Assembly (NCBI RefSeq): GCF_011493005.1
Contig: NZ_CP049157.1
Span: forward strand, 1-64,000
Source of the DNA: Caballeronia sp. SBC1
Lineage (GTDB): Bacteria; Pseudomonadota; Gammaproteobacteria; Burkholderiales; Burkholderiaceae
Length of the DNA stretch: 64,000 nt
Direction: 5' to 3'
Every line of letters starts with the position of its first letter. Position 1 is the first letter of the stretch. Shown here piece by piece: positions 52,650 to 61,167 of this stretch. The position numbers and the translations under genes were made by a program. The notes below the pieces were generated by a model. The model saw only the letters and a program-made list of their open reading frames with translations, searched no databases and was not told the origin of the DNA.

Positions 52650-54515
52650 ATGAGATCGTCAGGTTTCGTAGTACGCAAGTTCAGGTCGGCGGCAATGGAG
52701 CGTGCGTTCCGTTCAGACTATGCGCGTCGCTACGCAGATCAACGCAGGCTCGCCGGCGTCAGCCTCATACTGATATGGATCGCGTTTTTTTGCCGTGATT
52801 GGTGGTTGCTGAACACGCTTGATCCCAGCACCCTCTTTCACATTGTCCTCGTGCGGCTTGCAGGTGCCGTGTGCATGGCGGTGCCGGTATGGTTGATGTG
52901 GGGACCGCGCGCCTTTGATGAACGCCGGGCCGTCAGAATACTTTGTGTAGCAATACTGAGTTGTTGGTTCGCCCAATTGTGCTTGATGAACGTTTACCCG
53001 GCGACCCGGGTCTTCGAGGCACTTTTTCCCGAATTTTTTCTTCTTACTTTCCTGATATTCACATCGTTCCGACTTCGTGCAATCACGGCAGCGTGGTTGG
53101 TCGGACTATGCATTGTAAGCTTCCGTCTTGCCATTTACCTCTGGCTACGGGCTAATGTTTCCACGCCGGGGTTTCACTGGGTTTCCTGGGTTTCCCGTGG
53201 GAATACGGTGTCTCTCATGTATCTGGCTGGCATTGTCGTCTGCATTCAATTTGAACGCGCTGCCCGACGCGAATTCGTGTTCCGGCGGACGTTGCGCGCG
53301 GCCAAGGCGCGCGTTGAAGCAGCGTCCCGGACTGTCAATCAGCAGAATGAACGGATGCGAGAATTCGTTAGAGAGAAGGAGCGGTTCTTTTCATCGGCCT
53401 ATCACGACATCCAGCAGCCTCTTGCCGCGATCAACCTCTTTATCCGTAGCGCGCGGATAAAGCTCGAAAGTGAACACGCCGCAAGCCATGATCTCGACGT
53501 CATCGAGGAAACGGCACGCGACATCCTCGACATGTTCACGGATATTCAGGACTATAGCGAACTAGGCTCAACCATCTTGCGCCTGTCGCCAGTTGATACG
53601 CAGACCGTGTTGACGGAAGTCTTCGAGCAATACCTTGAACCGGCGAAGTCGCGGGGCATCGAGTTGAGAATCAGCGGACGTCAGCGTCCCCCGCCGCCCA
53701 TTGAAAGCGATCGCTCCTTGTTCAAGCGGGCATTGTCCAATCTTGTATCGAATGCGATCAAGAACACCTCCGTGGGGGGGGTCGTAGTTGGCTGGGCGCT
53801 GATTGGAGAGCGGCTTCGCATCGATGTATGGGACACGGGCGTCGGTATCTCGCCCGTGCATCGGGATGCGATATTCGCCGAGTACTATCAGATTAACAAC
53901 CCTGGGCGCGATCGCTCGAAAGGCCTGGGACTTGGACTGTCTATCGTCCAAAGGGTTGTCGGAATTCTGCCGAAGCACAGTATGCGTTTCTCGTCGGTCG
54001 AAGGGCGTGGGTCGCGCTTTTCCCTGTATGCTCCGATGTCCAAAATGACACCCGTCATTGAGACGGACGATAGAAAGGACGGCGCATGCACGGCCGTCCT
54101 TAAGGGCAAATATATCCTGCTGTGCGACGACGAACCGACCGTTCTCGAGGGCCTGCGGCGCTTGTTTATCAGCGCTGGCGCACTGGTGGATACCGCCGAG
54201 TCCATGGCGGGATTTGAAGCGATTCTGGCCGATGACGGCCGCGTACCTGACATCATTGTCACCGATATCCGCCTGCGCGACGGCCAGACCGGCATCGAGG
54301 TTGCCGAACGGATCAGGCGGCATTTCGCATGGGCGGGCGTGCTTCCGGTCGCGTTCATCACGGGCGAACTGGTATCTCCCCGCGCACTTCGCGATTTCAC
54401 CGAGCCGTTCGTGTTGTTGCGGAAGTCCTCCGCGCCGGAAAGCACGCTCGCTGAAGTTAGTTGTTTCGTTGCCGCCCACCAGCTGACAGGCTTCGGTCAT
54501 GTGCGGGATCAGTGA
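52650..54515 (+). CDS. Membrane hybrid histidine kinase, tandem copy 2
   Basis: This 621-residue paralogue of the preceding gene has the same order of domains: membrane sensor (about 36-202), coiled coil, His252 in SSAYHDIQQPLAA, ATPase with NLVSNAIKNTSVGG, WDTGVGIS and GLGLGLSIVQRV, and a receiver with Asp539. An alternative start at 52608 adds 14 residues not present in copy 1, so I keep 52650. Differences cluster in the membrane sensor, suggesting distinct signals. Its 3' end overlaps the convergent LuxR-type regulator gene by 59 bases. Confidence 0.92.
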   Translation: MRSSGFVVRKFRSAAMERAFRSDYARRYADQRRLAGVSLILIWIAFFCRDWWLLNTLDPSTLFHIVLVRLAGAVCMAVPVWLMWGPRAFDERRAVRILCVAILSCWFAQLCLMNVYPATRVFEALFPEFFLLTFLIFTSFRLRAITAAWLVGLCIVSFRLAIYLWLRANVSTPGFHWVSWVSRGNTVSLMYLAGIVVCIQFERAARREFVFRRTLRAAKARVEAASRTVNQQNERMREFVREKERFFSSAYHDIQQPLAAINLFIRSARIKLESEHAASHDLDVIEETARDILDMFTDIQDYSELGSTILRLSPVDTQTVLTEVFEQYLEPAKSRGIELRISGRQRPPPPIESDRSLFKRALSNLVSNAIKNTSVGGVVVGWALIGERLRIDVWDTGVGISPVHRDAIFAEYYQINNPGRDRSKGLGLGLSIVQRVVGILPKHSMRFSSVEGRGSRFSLYAPMSKMTPVIETDDRKDGACTAVLKGKYILLCDDEPTVLEGLRRLFISAGALVDTAESMAGFEAILADDGRVPDIIVTDIRLRDGQTGIEVAERIRRHFAWAGVLPVAFITGELVSPRALRDFTEPFVLLRKSSAPESTLAEVSCFVAAHQLTGFGHVRDQ

Positions 54516-55206
54516 CTGGCGGTACACCGAGTTTGATCCCTCTATCCGCGAGCATGACGATGAGTTCCGTGCGGCGCCGCAGATTGAAATGCGCGAGCAG
54601 ATGACTGACGTACTTCCGAACGGTAATGTCCTCGAGCCCCATTTTCAGGGCAATTGCCTTGGAGGGAAGCCCGCGCACCAGCCACGCCAATGTCTCGAAC
54701 TCTCTGGGTGTGAGTCCCAGCTCGGACGCGTTACTCATTTCTGAATGATCGCTCGACCGCGCTTTCTCAGGTCCATTTGCCGGAGCCTCATCCGTGCCCA
54801 TTTCACGCCTGAGCCTCGTAATGCAGGCGGCGGGCAGGAACACGCCCCCGGCAAGCACCGCGCTTATTGCTGCATGAAGCGCTTCAGGAGACGACGATTT
54901 AGGTACGTACCCCATAGCGCGAAGTTCGATGCATCGACTGATGGTTTCCACGCTCTCGTCGGCCGATATCACAATCACCGGTAACGATGGTCGCGACTCC
55001 TTCAATTCGGCAAGCACGTTGCAACCGTGGCCATCGGGAAGGTCGAGATCGAGAAAAACAATATTCAGGAGCTCGCCAAGCGCGTGATTCATGCCTTGCG
55101 ACAACGTGCTCGCGTGCAATAACTCGATGTTCGGAAAGAGCTCTCTCAATAGCAGTGCCAATCCGGCTCTGAACAGCTCGTGATCATCGACGATCAGTAC
55201 GCGCAT
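54457..55206 (-). CDS. LuxR/NarL-type response regulator
   Basis: This 249-residue regulator starts MRVLIVDDHELFRAG. The receiver has a phospho-acceptor Asp in IVFLDLDLPDGHG and Lys in YVPKSS. A linker of about 40 residues (FLPAACITRLRREMG...) leads to the LuxR HTH: GLTPREFETLAWLVRGLPSKAIALKMGLEDITVRKYVSHLLAHFNL (in parts). The C-terminal tail of about 20 residues (VTDPAHDRSLSAGGRQRNN) is encoded in the antisense overlap with kinase copy 2. It converges on the two tandem hybrid kinases and is the best candidate for their output. Confidence 0.9.
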   Translation of the reverse strand: MRVLIVDDHELFRAGLALLLRELFPNIELLHASTLSQGMNHALGELLNIVFLDLDLPDGHGCNVLAELKESRPSLPVIVISADESVETISRCIELRAMGYVPKSSSPEALHAAISAVLAGGVFLPAACITRLRREMGTDEAPANGPEKARSSDHSEMSNASELGLTPREFETLAWLVRGLPSKAIALKMGLEDITVRKYVSHLLAHFNLRRRTELIVMLADRGIKLGVPPVTDPAHDRSLSAGGRQRNN

Positions 55207-55646
55207 TCCGTCGTCTCCCGGGACTACTTGCAAGGCGAGCTGAAATTGCACACAGCGGATGAAGCTACATCCATAGCAGTCATCCGCCGTGTGCAAATCA
55301 AATACTACACGCAGTGAACGTATGCGATGGACAGTGGCGGCTTTCGCCAGTCATTTTGACGACTCAAGCGTACATGCACACCCACCGTGCCTTGAAAACG
55401 GCCATGACAGCGGCAAACTGATCGGACCAGCGAATCGCGCAAAAACTGTGCCTGATCGCGTATTGTGGGGCAGCGACTGGGCACGTTCGACCGATCTACC
55501 ATTCAACAGGATAACGAACGATAATCCCCGTATGGAGAGATCTATTCGAAAAACACGGGCGAACCGATGCAAAAAAATAACAGAGTGACGGTGAGAAATC
55601 CCGTATAGCGAATGCGCCGCACGTGAATCACGCGCCAACACGCACT
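55207..55646. other. 440-base intergenic region
   Basis: No gene is supported. It holds the promoter of the LuxR-type regulator (left side) and the end region of the serine hydrolase (right side). Small frames on both strands lack signals. Confidence 0.35.
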
Positions 55647-56786
55647 TCACGCCCTGAGGTTGGGCAGCACAAAACGGCGCAGCACTGCGTCGGGCACTTG
55701 CCAGTCGTTTGGATCGTTGTAATTCCCGGCGGTGACAACCACCACGAGTTCGCGTGCCGGGATGATAGCCAGCAGCTGTCCACCATTACCGACAGCCATC
55801 ACATAACGCTCGCCCCGAGTTCCCGTCTTGCTGGGATAGGCGATTTCGCCAACCCGCCACAGGTAGCCATATGACTGCCCGTCACGCACCGTAGCGGCAG
55901 GCGTGAAGCTCGCGTTGAGCCACGCTGTGGGCACGATCGTGCGGCCCTCCCATTGACCGCGGGCGAGCACCAGTTGTCCGACACGCGCGAGCTCACGTGG
56001 CGTCAGACGTAGCCCGGATGCGGCAATGGCCTCACCATCCGTGCCTTTCGCCCATGATGATTTGTCGATACCAAGCGGCTCGAAAAGAACCGAGCGCGCA
56101 TAGTCCGCGAGCGGCTGCCCGGTGCCCTTCTCAATCAGACGGCCGATCAGCGCTACGGCGCCACCGCTGTAGATCCATACTTCGCCCGGCGCGGCAACAA
56201 ACGGCCGTTCGAGCACGTATCGGAATCGATCCGGCGCGGCGTCCATTGCCGTCTCGCTGTTGGCGGGATCCATATAGGAAACATGCTCGTTCCATTGCAT
56301 ACCAAGCGTCATGGTTAACGCATTGGCGATAGTGAGCCTTGCCCGCTGCGGATCGCGCGCGAGATCCGGGTATTCGGGGAACTGCGCCAGGAGCGACTGG
56401 TTGGGCGGCGGGACGCGCTTGTCCGCGAGCGCAATGCCATAGAGCAACGACACCAGGCTCTTGGTGACAGAGCGCAGATCGTGTTGCGTATCGGGACCGA
56501 ACACGACTTCCCCGGCCTGTTGTTCCCCCCGGGTTTCATCGAGACCCGTGAAATAGCGCTCAAACGCTATGTTCCCTTCATGCAGCACCACAATGCCGTG
56601 AAGATTTCGCAGAGAGGCGGTGGGACGAAATGCCTCGAAGCGGGCGTCCAAATCGGGTGCGAAACCGGAAGCTCCAGATGGCGTTGTTGCCCACGTGGCG
56701 GCTTCGACGAACGATTGCATCTGGCTCGCTATCAGTGCGGCTCCGGTGAGCTTGAGAAAATCGCGTCGGCTAAAAATCGTGGTCAT
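55647..56786 (-). CDS. Serine hydrolase, class C beta-lactamase-like, Tat-exported
   Basis: This 379-residue protein has a twin-arginine signal (FSRRDFLKLTGAALIASQMQ). Its catalytic Ser-x-x-Lys is SVTKS (Ser106, Lys109). The second motif is Tyr-Ser-Gly in WIYSGGAVALIG instead of Tyr-x-Asn, and a C-terminal GNGGQ segment takes the place of the KTG motif. Such proteins are usually esterases or D-aminopeptidases, and this one need not hydrolyse beta-lactams. It lies 36 bases after the HAAS-DUF2807 gene in the same direction and may belong to the PadR operon. Confidence 0.9.
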   Translation of the reverse strand: MTTIFSRRDFLKLTGAALIASQMQSFVEAATWATTPSGASGFAPDLDARFEAFRPTASLRNLHGIVVLHEGNIAFERYFTGLDETRGEQQAGEVVFGPDTQHDLRSVTKSLVSLLYGIALADKRVPPPNQSLLAQFPEYPDLARDPQRARLTIANALTMTLGMQWNEHVSYMDPANSETAMDAAPDRFRYVLERPFVAAPGEVWIYSGGAVALIGRLIEKGTGQPLADYARSVLFEPLGIDKSSWAKGTDGEAIAASGLRLTPRELARVGQLVLARGQWEGRTIVPTAWLNASFTPAATVRDGQSYGYLWRVGEIAYPSKTGTRGERYVMAVGNGGQLLAIIPARELVVVVTAGNYNDPNDWQVPDAVLRRFVLPNLRA

Positions 56787-56821
56787 CAGCGTCTCCTTGA
56801 AGGTCCTGGCGGGCGATGTTG

Positions 56822-58231
56822 CTAGGGCGTGTTCTCTATGCGGCCACTACCCGATATCCTCGAATGCACCTGTGCCGGATGGCCGTGCAGCTTCACGACA
56901 CCGCTGCCGGCAATAGCGATATCGGCATTGTCTTGCGCCGCGACCTGCACTTCGCCGCTGCCATGGACCACGATCTCCGCAGATCTCGCTGAGAGGTCTT
57001 GCAGTTGCGCCTCGCCTGAGCCCGCGACATTGAGCGCGACAACCTGCACCGAACCACTCGCGACAATACGACCGCTCCCCGCAATGCGCAATTGCAGGTT
57101 TTGCTGGTCGATATCCGTTAGAACAAGGTCGCTGCTACCTCTGATGCCCCACGCGGTAATCGACGGGGCCGTCAGCCGAACCGAAAGATGCGCGAGAGGC
57201 GCGCAACCGGTTTCGCTATCGAAACCGAGCTTGCCATCGGCTATGCGCACGTGGCTGATAACAGAGGGGTCTCCTGTTACGGTCGCCTCGGCTTTGGGGC
57301 CGGGCTGGTAGCTGACAGAGGCAGGCAGATCAATATCTATGCGGTTGTTCGCGTCGAATGGGAATGTCACTGAGGAAGGCGAGGTTGCGGTCAGGCTCGC
57401 GACATCCGCGCCGCTTGCGATCCTATCGCTTGCAGGCCCCCGGTTGAACCAGGTTCGCCCGCAACGCCATCCCGCATCCCGCCACCAGGGTGCACCGCCA
57501 ACCCAATCCGATCTGGCGAGCGAACTGCCGAGCGCAAGGAGGGCGACGGCGACGGCCAATCCTGCGACTGCCCCCACGGCCAGCCTCTTACTTAAGCTCC
57601 ATTTTTGCGCGGGAATGTCCTCGCCCAGCTCTCGCGTCCTGTCCTCATTAGGACGATTGAGCCGATCGGGCTGATCCGGTTCGAGCAGGCGGTAATGCAG
57701 CCGCACATAGTGTCCGAGCATCCGCACGCCCGCGCCGAGCCCCAGCAGGAGCAGCGAGCCACCGGCGATAAGGCACGCGATCAGCCCGATGCCGATCATG
57801 AAACGGATCACTGCGCCCAGGATCGAGCCGCCGTGCCCAAAGAACACGGCGCCGAATATCATGTGCGCTCCAACAGCGCCGAGGGCCACGAGGCCGATGC
57901 CAATGCCAAGCGCAACGGCGGCCACAACGAGCAGCAGCGGCATGAGAAACAAAATGTCGACCGCCGCGAGACCCGCCAGCGCAAGCATGGCCGCGACGAG
58001 ATTGGCGATGCTGCGATGGGCTTCAAAACGCCGCAGGCCTGTTTCGGCACGTAGTTCCCGGGCGAGCCGCGCGGGGTCGCCGAGGGCTTCGGCGACCTCC
58101 TCCTCGCTGCGACCCGACGCGCGCGCCTCGGCAAAATGCGCTGCGTAGTCAGCGATGATCTCCTCGACCTCCTGCCTGGACAGGCCGGCGAGCCCGGCGC
58201 GCAGAGTGCGCAAGAATGCTTCACTGTTCAC
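56822..58231 (-). CDS. HAAS (DUF1700) membrane protein with C-terminal DUF2807
   Basis: This 469-residue protein has an N-terminal HAAS domain (MNSEAFLRTLRAGLAGLSRQEVEEIIADYAAHFAEA...EALGDPARLARELRAE in parts). Three or four membrane helices follow (about 75-195), then another helix at about 225-245, and a C-terminal Gly/Ser-rich beta-solenoid of DUF2807 type (head GIN domain), with repeats such as RIAGSGRIVASGSVQVVALNVAGSGEAQL. Ending: HSRISGSGRIENTP. Its start overlaps the PadR stop by 4 bases. PadR-HAAS pairs are common; the role is envelope-related but undefined. Confidence 0.9.
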   Translation of the reverse strand: MNSEAFLRTLRAGLAGLSRQEVEEIIADYAAHFAEARASGRSEEEVAEALGDPARLARELRAETGLRRFEAHRSIANLVAAMLALAGLAAVDILFLMPLLLVVAAVALGIGIGLVALGAVGAHMIFGAVFFGHGGSILGAVIRFMIGIGLIACLIAGGSLLLLGLGAGVRMLGHYVRLHYRLLEPDQPDRLNRPNEDRTRELGEDIPAQKWSLSKRLAVGAVAGLAVAVALLALGSSLARSDWVGGAPWWRDAGWRCGRTWFNRGPASDRIASGADVASLTATSPSSVTFPFDANNRIDIDLPASVSYQPGPKAEATVTGDPSVISHVRIADGKLGFDSETGCAPLAHLSVRLTAPSITAWGIRGSSDLVLTDIDQQNLQLRIAGSGRIVASGSVQVVALNVAGSGEAQLQDLSARSAEIVVHGSGEVQVAAQDNADIAIAGSGVVKLHGHPAQVHSRISGSGRIENTP

Positions 58232-58554
58232 GGCTGAGCTCCAAGAAGTTGATCGACTGCGGCTACGAACGCCCGCCAGTCACGCCGATGCGCCTCAAGC
58301 GCGTCTTGGCCCATTGGCGTGAGCCGATAGTATTTGCGCGAGGGCCCGCTGCTCGATTCGACCAGACGCGTGGCGACCAGCCCGTCGTTTTGCATACGCC
58401 GCATAAGCGGGTAGATCGTGCCCTCACCCATTCCCACTGCGCTGGCGAGCGTGCTGGCAATCTCGTAGCCGTAGCTCTCCCCGCGTGCCAACAGGGCAAG
58501 CACGCAGAGATCGAGTGCGCCTTTCTTTAGTTGAACCTGGATCGATTCAGTCAT
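58228..58554 (-). CDS. PadR-family transcriptional regulator
   Basis: This 108-residue PadR-s1 type regulator reads VQLKKGALDLCVLALLARGESYGYEIASTL, then GMGEGTIYPLMRRMQNDGLVATRLVESSSGPSRKYYRLTPMGQDAL (in parts): the usual winged helix with beta-wing and C-terminal dimer helix. The ATG at 58554 starts the family-typical N terminus. It is the first gene of a coupled unit with the HAAS-DUF2807 protein (4-base overlap). An inverted repeat lies in its promoter and is probably the operator. Confidence 0.92.
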   Translation of the reverse strand: MTESIQVQLKKGALDLCVLALLARGESYGYEIASTLASAVGMGEGTIYPLMRRMQNDGLVATRLVESSSGPSRKYYRLTPMGQDALEAHRRDWRAFVAAVDQLLGAQP

Positions 58555-58589
58555 GGTCGAATTCGGTGGATAGGTAAAAGATATAACAC

Positions 58590-58612
58590 GCTACCTGTTT
58601 ATGCAAGGTAGC
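58590..58612. promoter_or_regulatory. Inverted repeat upstream of PadR gene
   Basis: GCTACCT (58590-58596) and AGGTAGC (58606-58612) are perfect 7-bp arms with a 9-base spacer. The right arm overlaps a TTGCAT -35-like sequence on the minus strand and a TATATC -10-like box follows 15 bases later. It lies 36 bases from the ATG. The geometry suits autorepression by PadR. Confidence 0.55.
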
Positions 58613-59016
58613 TGGATTGATATTTTTTATGAGGCGGTGACCGCATGTGCGGGTGAATCGCAAACGGCAATTAAAGGGCGCGCGGGATAGGTAGGCGAAA
58701 ATGATAGAGGCGATTCGTGCGGTCGCGATGCGCTTTTGCCTCGCGCGAACGATCGGGCGACGACGGAGCTATTGGCCCCTTTCAATTTCTTTCCTTGGAT
58801 GACAGCGCGTAACAGTGCGAATGTCCCACCCGCCAAGCAATATGTTCGTCTGCTCAGATTGCACCATTTGAAATATCATGCTTGTTCGCATCGACCGGCT
58901 GCGATCCTGAGCGACGTTACAATCGCGTGGGACTCGACTGGTCAGGTACTGTTACCAGCATCCGCACGCAATCATGCTTCTCCAGTCCATATGAACCAAT
59001 CTTGGGAGCCCAAGTA
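58613..59016. other. 404-base intergenic region
   Basis: No gene is supported. It separates the PadR promoter from the lipoprotein gene at 59017, whose GGGAG Shine-Dalgarno lies at its right end. Confidence 0.35.
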
Positions 59017-59475
59017 GTGAAACAGATTCTCCCGGCTATGCTCGCCTTCCTCGCACTCACTGGTTGCGGAACGTCACAAACTCAGGCTGAACGTGAGCAG
59101 AGTTTTTCTCGCAAGGAAAACTCGTTGGATGTGGCCCAGCACCGTGCGACGATTCAATGCGACGGACAGCCACAATGCGACGCGGTTTGGAAGGTTACCC
59201 AGGCCTATGTGCAGCAGCACTCCGATACAGCTGTAGTACGCGCCGACGCGGTTGCTATTGATACCGATTTGCCTACCCGGAATGGCCGTGTCAGTTTCTC
59301 GGCAACGCGGGTTCCGAAAGGCAGCGGTGCGACGATCACCCTTTACGCGCAGTGTCGTGGCATGTACGGCCTAGAAAATTCAAAAGGCTCTTCCTATGAC
59401 GAGTGCGTCGAAAAAGTGACCTCGACGCAAAACAAGTTTGCGGATTTCGTCAGCCAACATGTCCCTGGAAATTAA
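59017..59475 (+). CDS. Lipoprotein (152 aa), unknown function
   Basis: The GTG at 59017 with GGGAG nine bases upstream gives MKQILPAMLAFLALTGCG, a clean lipoprotein signal with lipobox LTGC. A frame running in from 58882 has no signal at its own start. The mature part has two Cys pairs (IQCDGQPQCDAVW and AQCRGMYGLENSKGSSYDECVEKV, in parts) spaced as for disulfides. A mixed alpha/beta domain with AYVQQHSDTAVVRADAVAIDTDLP follows the first pair. I do not recognise the family with certainty. It is monocistronic. Confidence 0.8.
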   Translation: MKQILPAMLAFLALTGCGTSQTQAEREQSFSRKENSLDVAQHRATIQCDGQPQCDAVWKVTQAYVQQHSDTAVVRADAVAIDTDLPTRNGRVSFSATRVPKGSGATITLYAQCRGMYGLENSKGSSYDECVEKVTSTQNKFADFVSQHVPGN

Positions 59476-59788
59476 AAAACGCAGGGCTATCTGAATTGAT
59501 GCTGGGTTTGTCGCGATAAAATAATCGGGACAAACAAAAGCAATATCATAAGGATGACTTATCTAATTAACGATTAGAGCTGGTTGGAGGAAGTCTTCCT
59601 GGGGGACACCAAGTCAAACTCGATCGGATCGTGCAAGCGCCTCAACGCGTTCGCTATTTCAGGTTTCAGCACGTTCATCGTTGTTCGATTCATTCTTGTA
59701 AAAGCCTGCAGCATACAAGCTCCCCTTATTGCGGCGGAACCGGTTAATGTTCGACAACAACCGCGTCCAATAACCTTGCCAAGCCGCA
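59476..59788. other. 313-base intergenic region
   Basis: No convincing gene. A short minus-strand frame (about 34 residues, MNVLKPEIANALRRL...) lacks a Shine-Dalgarno and is left out. A+T-rich sequence at 59500-59575 probably contains the promoter of the efflux operon that starts at 59789. Confidence 0.35.
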
Positions 59789-60109
59789 ATGCCGTTCAAA
59801 CCGAATCAAAGAAGCGCCTGCGACTCGATCGCGTTCCGCACGCGATGTCTTCTGGCCATCGCTGCCGTGACCCTGTCATTGCAGGGGTGTGCGCAGCACG
59901 GTGCACCGACGTATGAAATATTCGGCGCATATTTTCCGCTCTGGCTATTGTCCGCGTTAATCGGGCTCGTCGGCACGCTGATCGCCCACCGGGTATTCGT
60001 CTCCACGGGGTGGGCGCGTTTCGTTCCGTTCCAGCTCTTCGTCTGCGTGGCCATGGGGCTGATGGTCGCGGTGTTCTTCTGGCTTTCTGGAACAGGACAG
60101 CTCCTATGA
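59789..60109 (+). CDS. YtcA-like small membrane lipoprotein
   Basis: This 106-residue protein has a lipoprotein-like signal with LQGC (AIAAVTLSLQGCAQHGAP) after a longer charged start. Two membrane helices follow (LWLLSALIGLVGTLIAHRVFV and VPFQLFVCVAMGLMVAVFFW), with the linker PTYEIFGAYFP. The pattern of Cys, FGAYFP and two helices matches the YtcA family, small proteins encoded ahead of MdtN-type adaptors. Its stop overlaps the adaptor start by 4 bases. Confidence 0.8.
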   Translation: MPFKPNQRSACDSIAFRTRCLLAIAAVTLSLQGCAQHGAPTYEIFGAYFPLWLLSALIGLVGTLIAHRVFVSTGWARFVPFQLFVCVAMGLMVAVFFWLSGTGQLL

Positions 60110-61167
60110 AAATTGCCGGCTTGCGTAAGGCCTCTCTTAAAGGCCGCGTGATCGCGTGCGTGATCGCGTGCGTGATCGTCGTACTTGGGCTCGCAATGGG
60201 GTATTACGCCTACGACCGGACGACCCGGTTTCCGTCAACGGATAACGCGACTATTGACGCCGACGTCGTGCACGTAGCGGCGCCGGTCGGCGGCCGGATC
60301 GTCCGGCTCGCGGTGCAAGAGAACCAGCGGGTTGCCAAAGACGATGTGCTCTTCGAGATCGATCCTGTTCCGTTTCGTCTCCTGGTAGCACAGACCCAGG
60401 CCGACCTCGAACTGGCCCGCGCGGGGGTAAACACACGACGCCGGACGATTGTCGGCGAGCGAGCGAATGCAGTCATCGCCGGTGATCAGACCGGCAAGGC
60501 AGCACACAACTACGAACTGGCGTCGCGCACTGTGCAGCGCCTCACGCCACTCGTGGCGAAGGGCTACGTGCCGGTCCAGCAGTTGGATCAGGCGCAGGTC
60601 GCGCAGCGCGACGCGGCGTTGTCGCTGAAGCAGGCGCAGGAGCAAAAGCAGGCAAGCGCACAGACGATCGGTGACGAAGCCGGGGCCGTCGCCGTGGTGC
60701 ATGCGCGCGAGGCTGCGCTCGCGCTCGCGCAGCACAGCCTCAACGAAACCATCGTACGTGCGCCGCAGAATGGTTTTGTCACGGGTCTTTCAATATTGGC
60801 GGGCGAGGCAGTCGCGCCGCATCAGTCGATCTTCACGCTCGTTCACGCGGACGAATGGTTCGCAGTCGCGAATTTCCGGGAAGGGGAACTCTCGCGAATC
60901 CAGCCGGGTGATTGTGCGACCGTTTATTCCATGATCGACCGAAGCCAGGCGATTCGCGGCAAAGTGATCGGCATCGGCGCGGGCGTTGCTGATTCGGACC
61001 GCATCAATCTGCCGCGCGCGTTGCCGATCGTCCAGCAGTCCGTGAACTGGGTGCGAGTCGCCCAGCGCTTCCCAGTGCGCGTGCGTCTGGATGAGCCGGC
61101 CGCCCGGCTGGTCCGGATTGGCGCGAGCGCGATAGTCGAGGTCCGGCATGGCGCAGCCTGCCGGTGA
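60106..61167 (+). CDS. HlyD-family adaptor of MdtN type
   Basis: This 353-residue periplasmic adaptor has an N-terminal helix (about 14-36) and then STDNATIDADVVHVAAPVGGRIVRLAVQENQRVAKDDVLFEIDPVPF (in parts): the lipoyl half motif of the EmrA/MdtN branch. A helical hairpin (about 85-205), the second half IVRAPQNGFVTGLSILAGEAV and a beta-barrel part (WFAVANFREGELSRIQPGD) follow. It is coupled to the YtcA-like gene (ATGA overlap), and its end overlaps the FUSC gene by 20 bases. It should bridge the FUSC protein to the outer-membrane factor at 63414. Confidence 0.93.
   Translation: MKIAGLRKASLKGRVIACVIACVIVVLGLAMGYYAYDRTTRFPSTDNATIDADVVHVAAPVGGRIVRLAVQENQRVAKDDVLFEIDPVPFRLLVAQTQADLELARAGVNTRRRTIVGERANAVIAGDQTGKAAHNYELASRTVQRLTPLVAKGYVPVQQLDQAQVAQRDAALSLKQAQEQKQASAQTIGDEAGAVAVVHAREAALALAQHSLNETIVRAPQNGFVTGLSILAGEAVAPHQSIFTLVHADEWFAVANFREGELSRIQPGDCATVYSMIDRSQAIRGKVIGIGAGVADSDRINLPRALPIVQQSVNWVRVAQRFPVRVRLDEPAARLVRIGASAIVEVRHGAACR

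Larger units (their letters stand above)
50685..54515 (+). repeat. Tandem gene duplication (two ~1.93 kb units)
   Basis: Unit 1 starts at 50685 and unit 2 at 52614 with the shared stretch ATCCGCCCACG-CGGCTTTC ahead of each start codon. Each carries one hybrid kinase gene. Identity is uneven: 51291-51603 versus 53226-53538 differ at only 4 of 313 bases by my count, while the membrane-domain segments just upstream are much more diverged. Confidence 0.85.

Noticed and set aside
59574..59678. Possible 34-residue minus-strand peptide MNVLKPEIANALRRL...
   Set aside because: No Shine-Dalgarno precedes it, and composition alone is not enough. It could be revisited if conserved.
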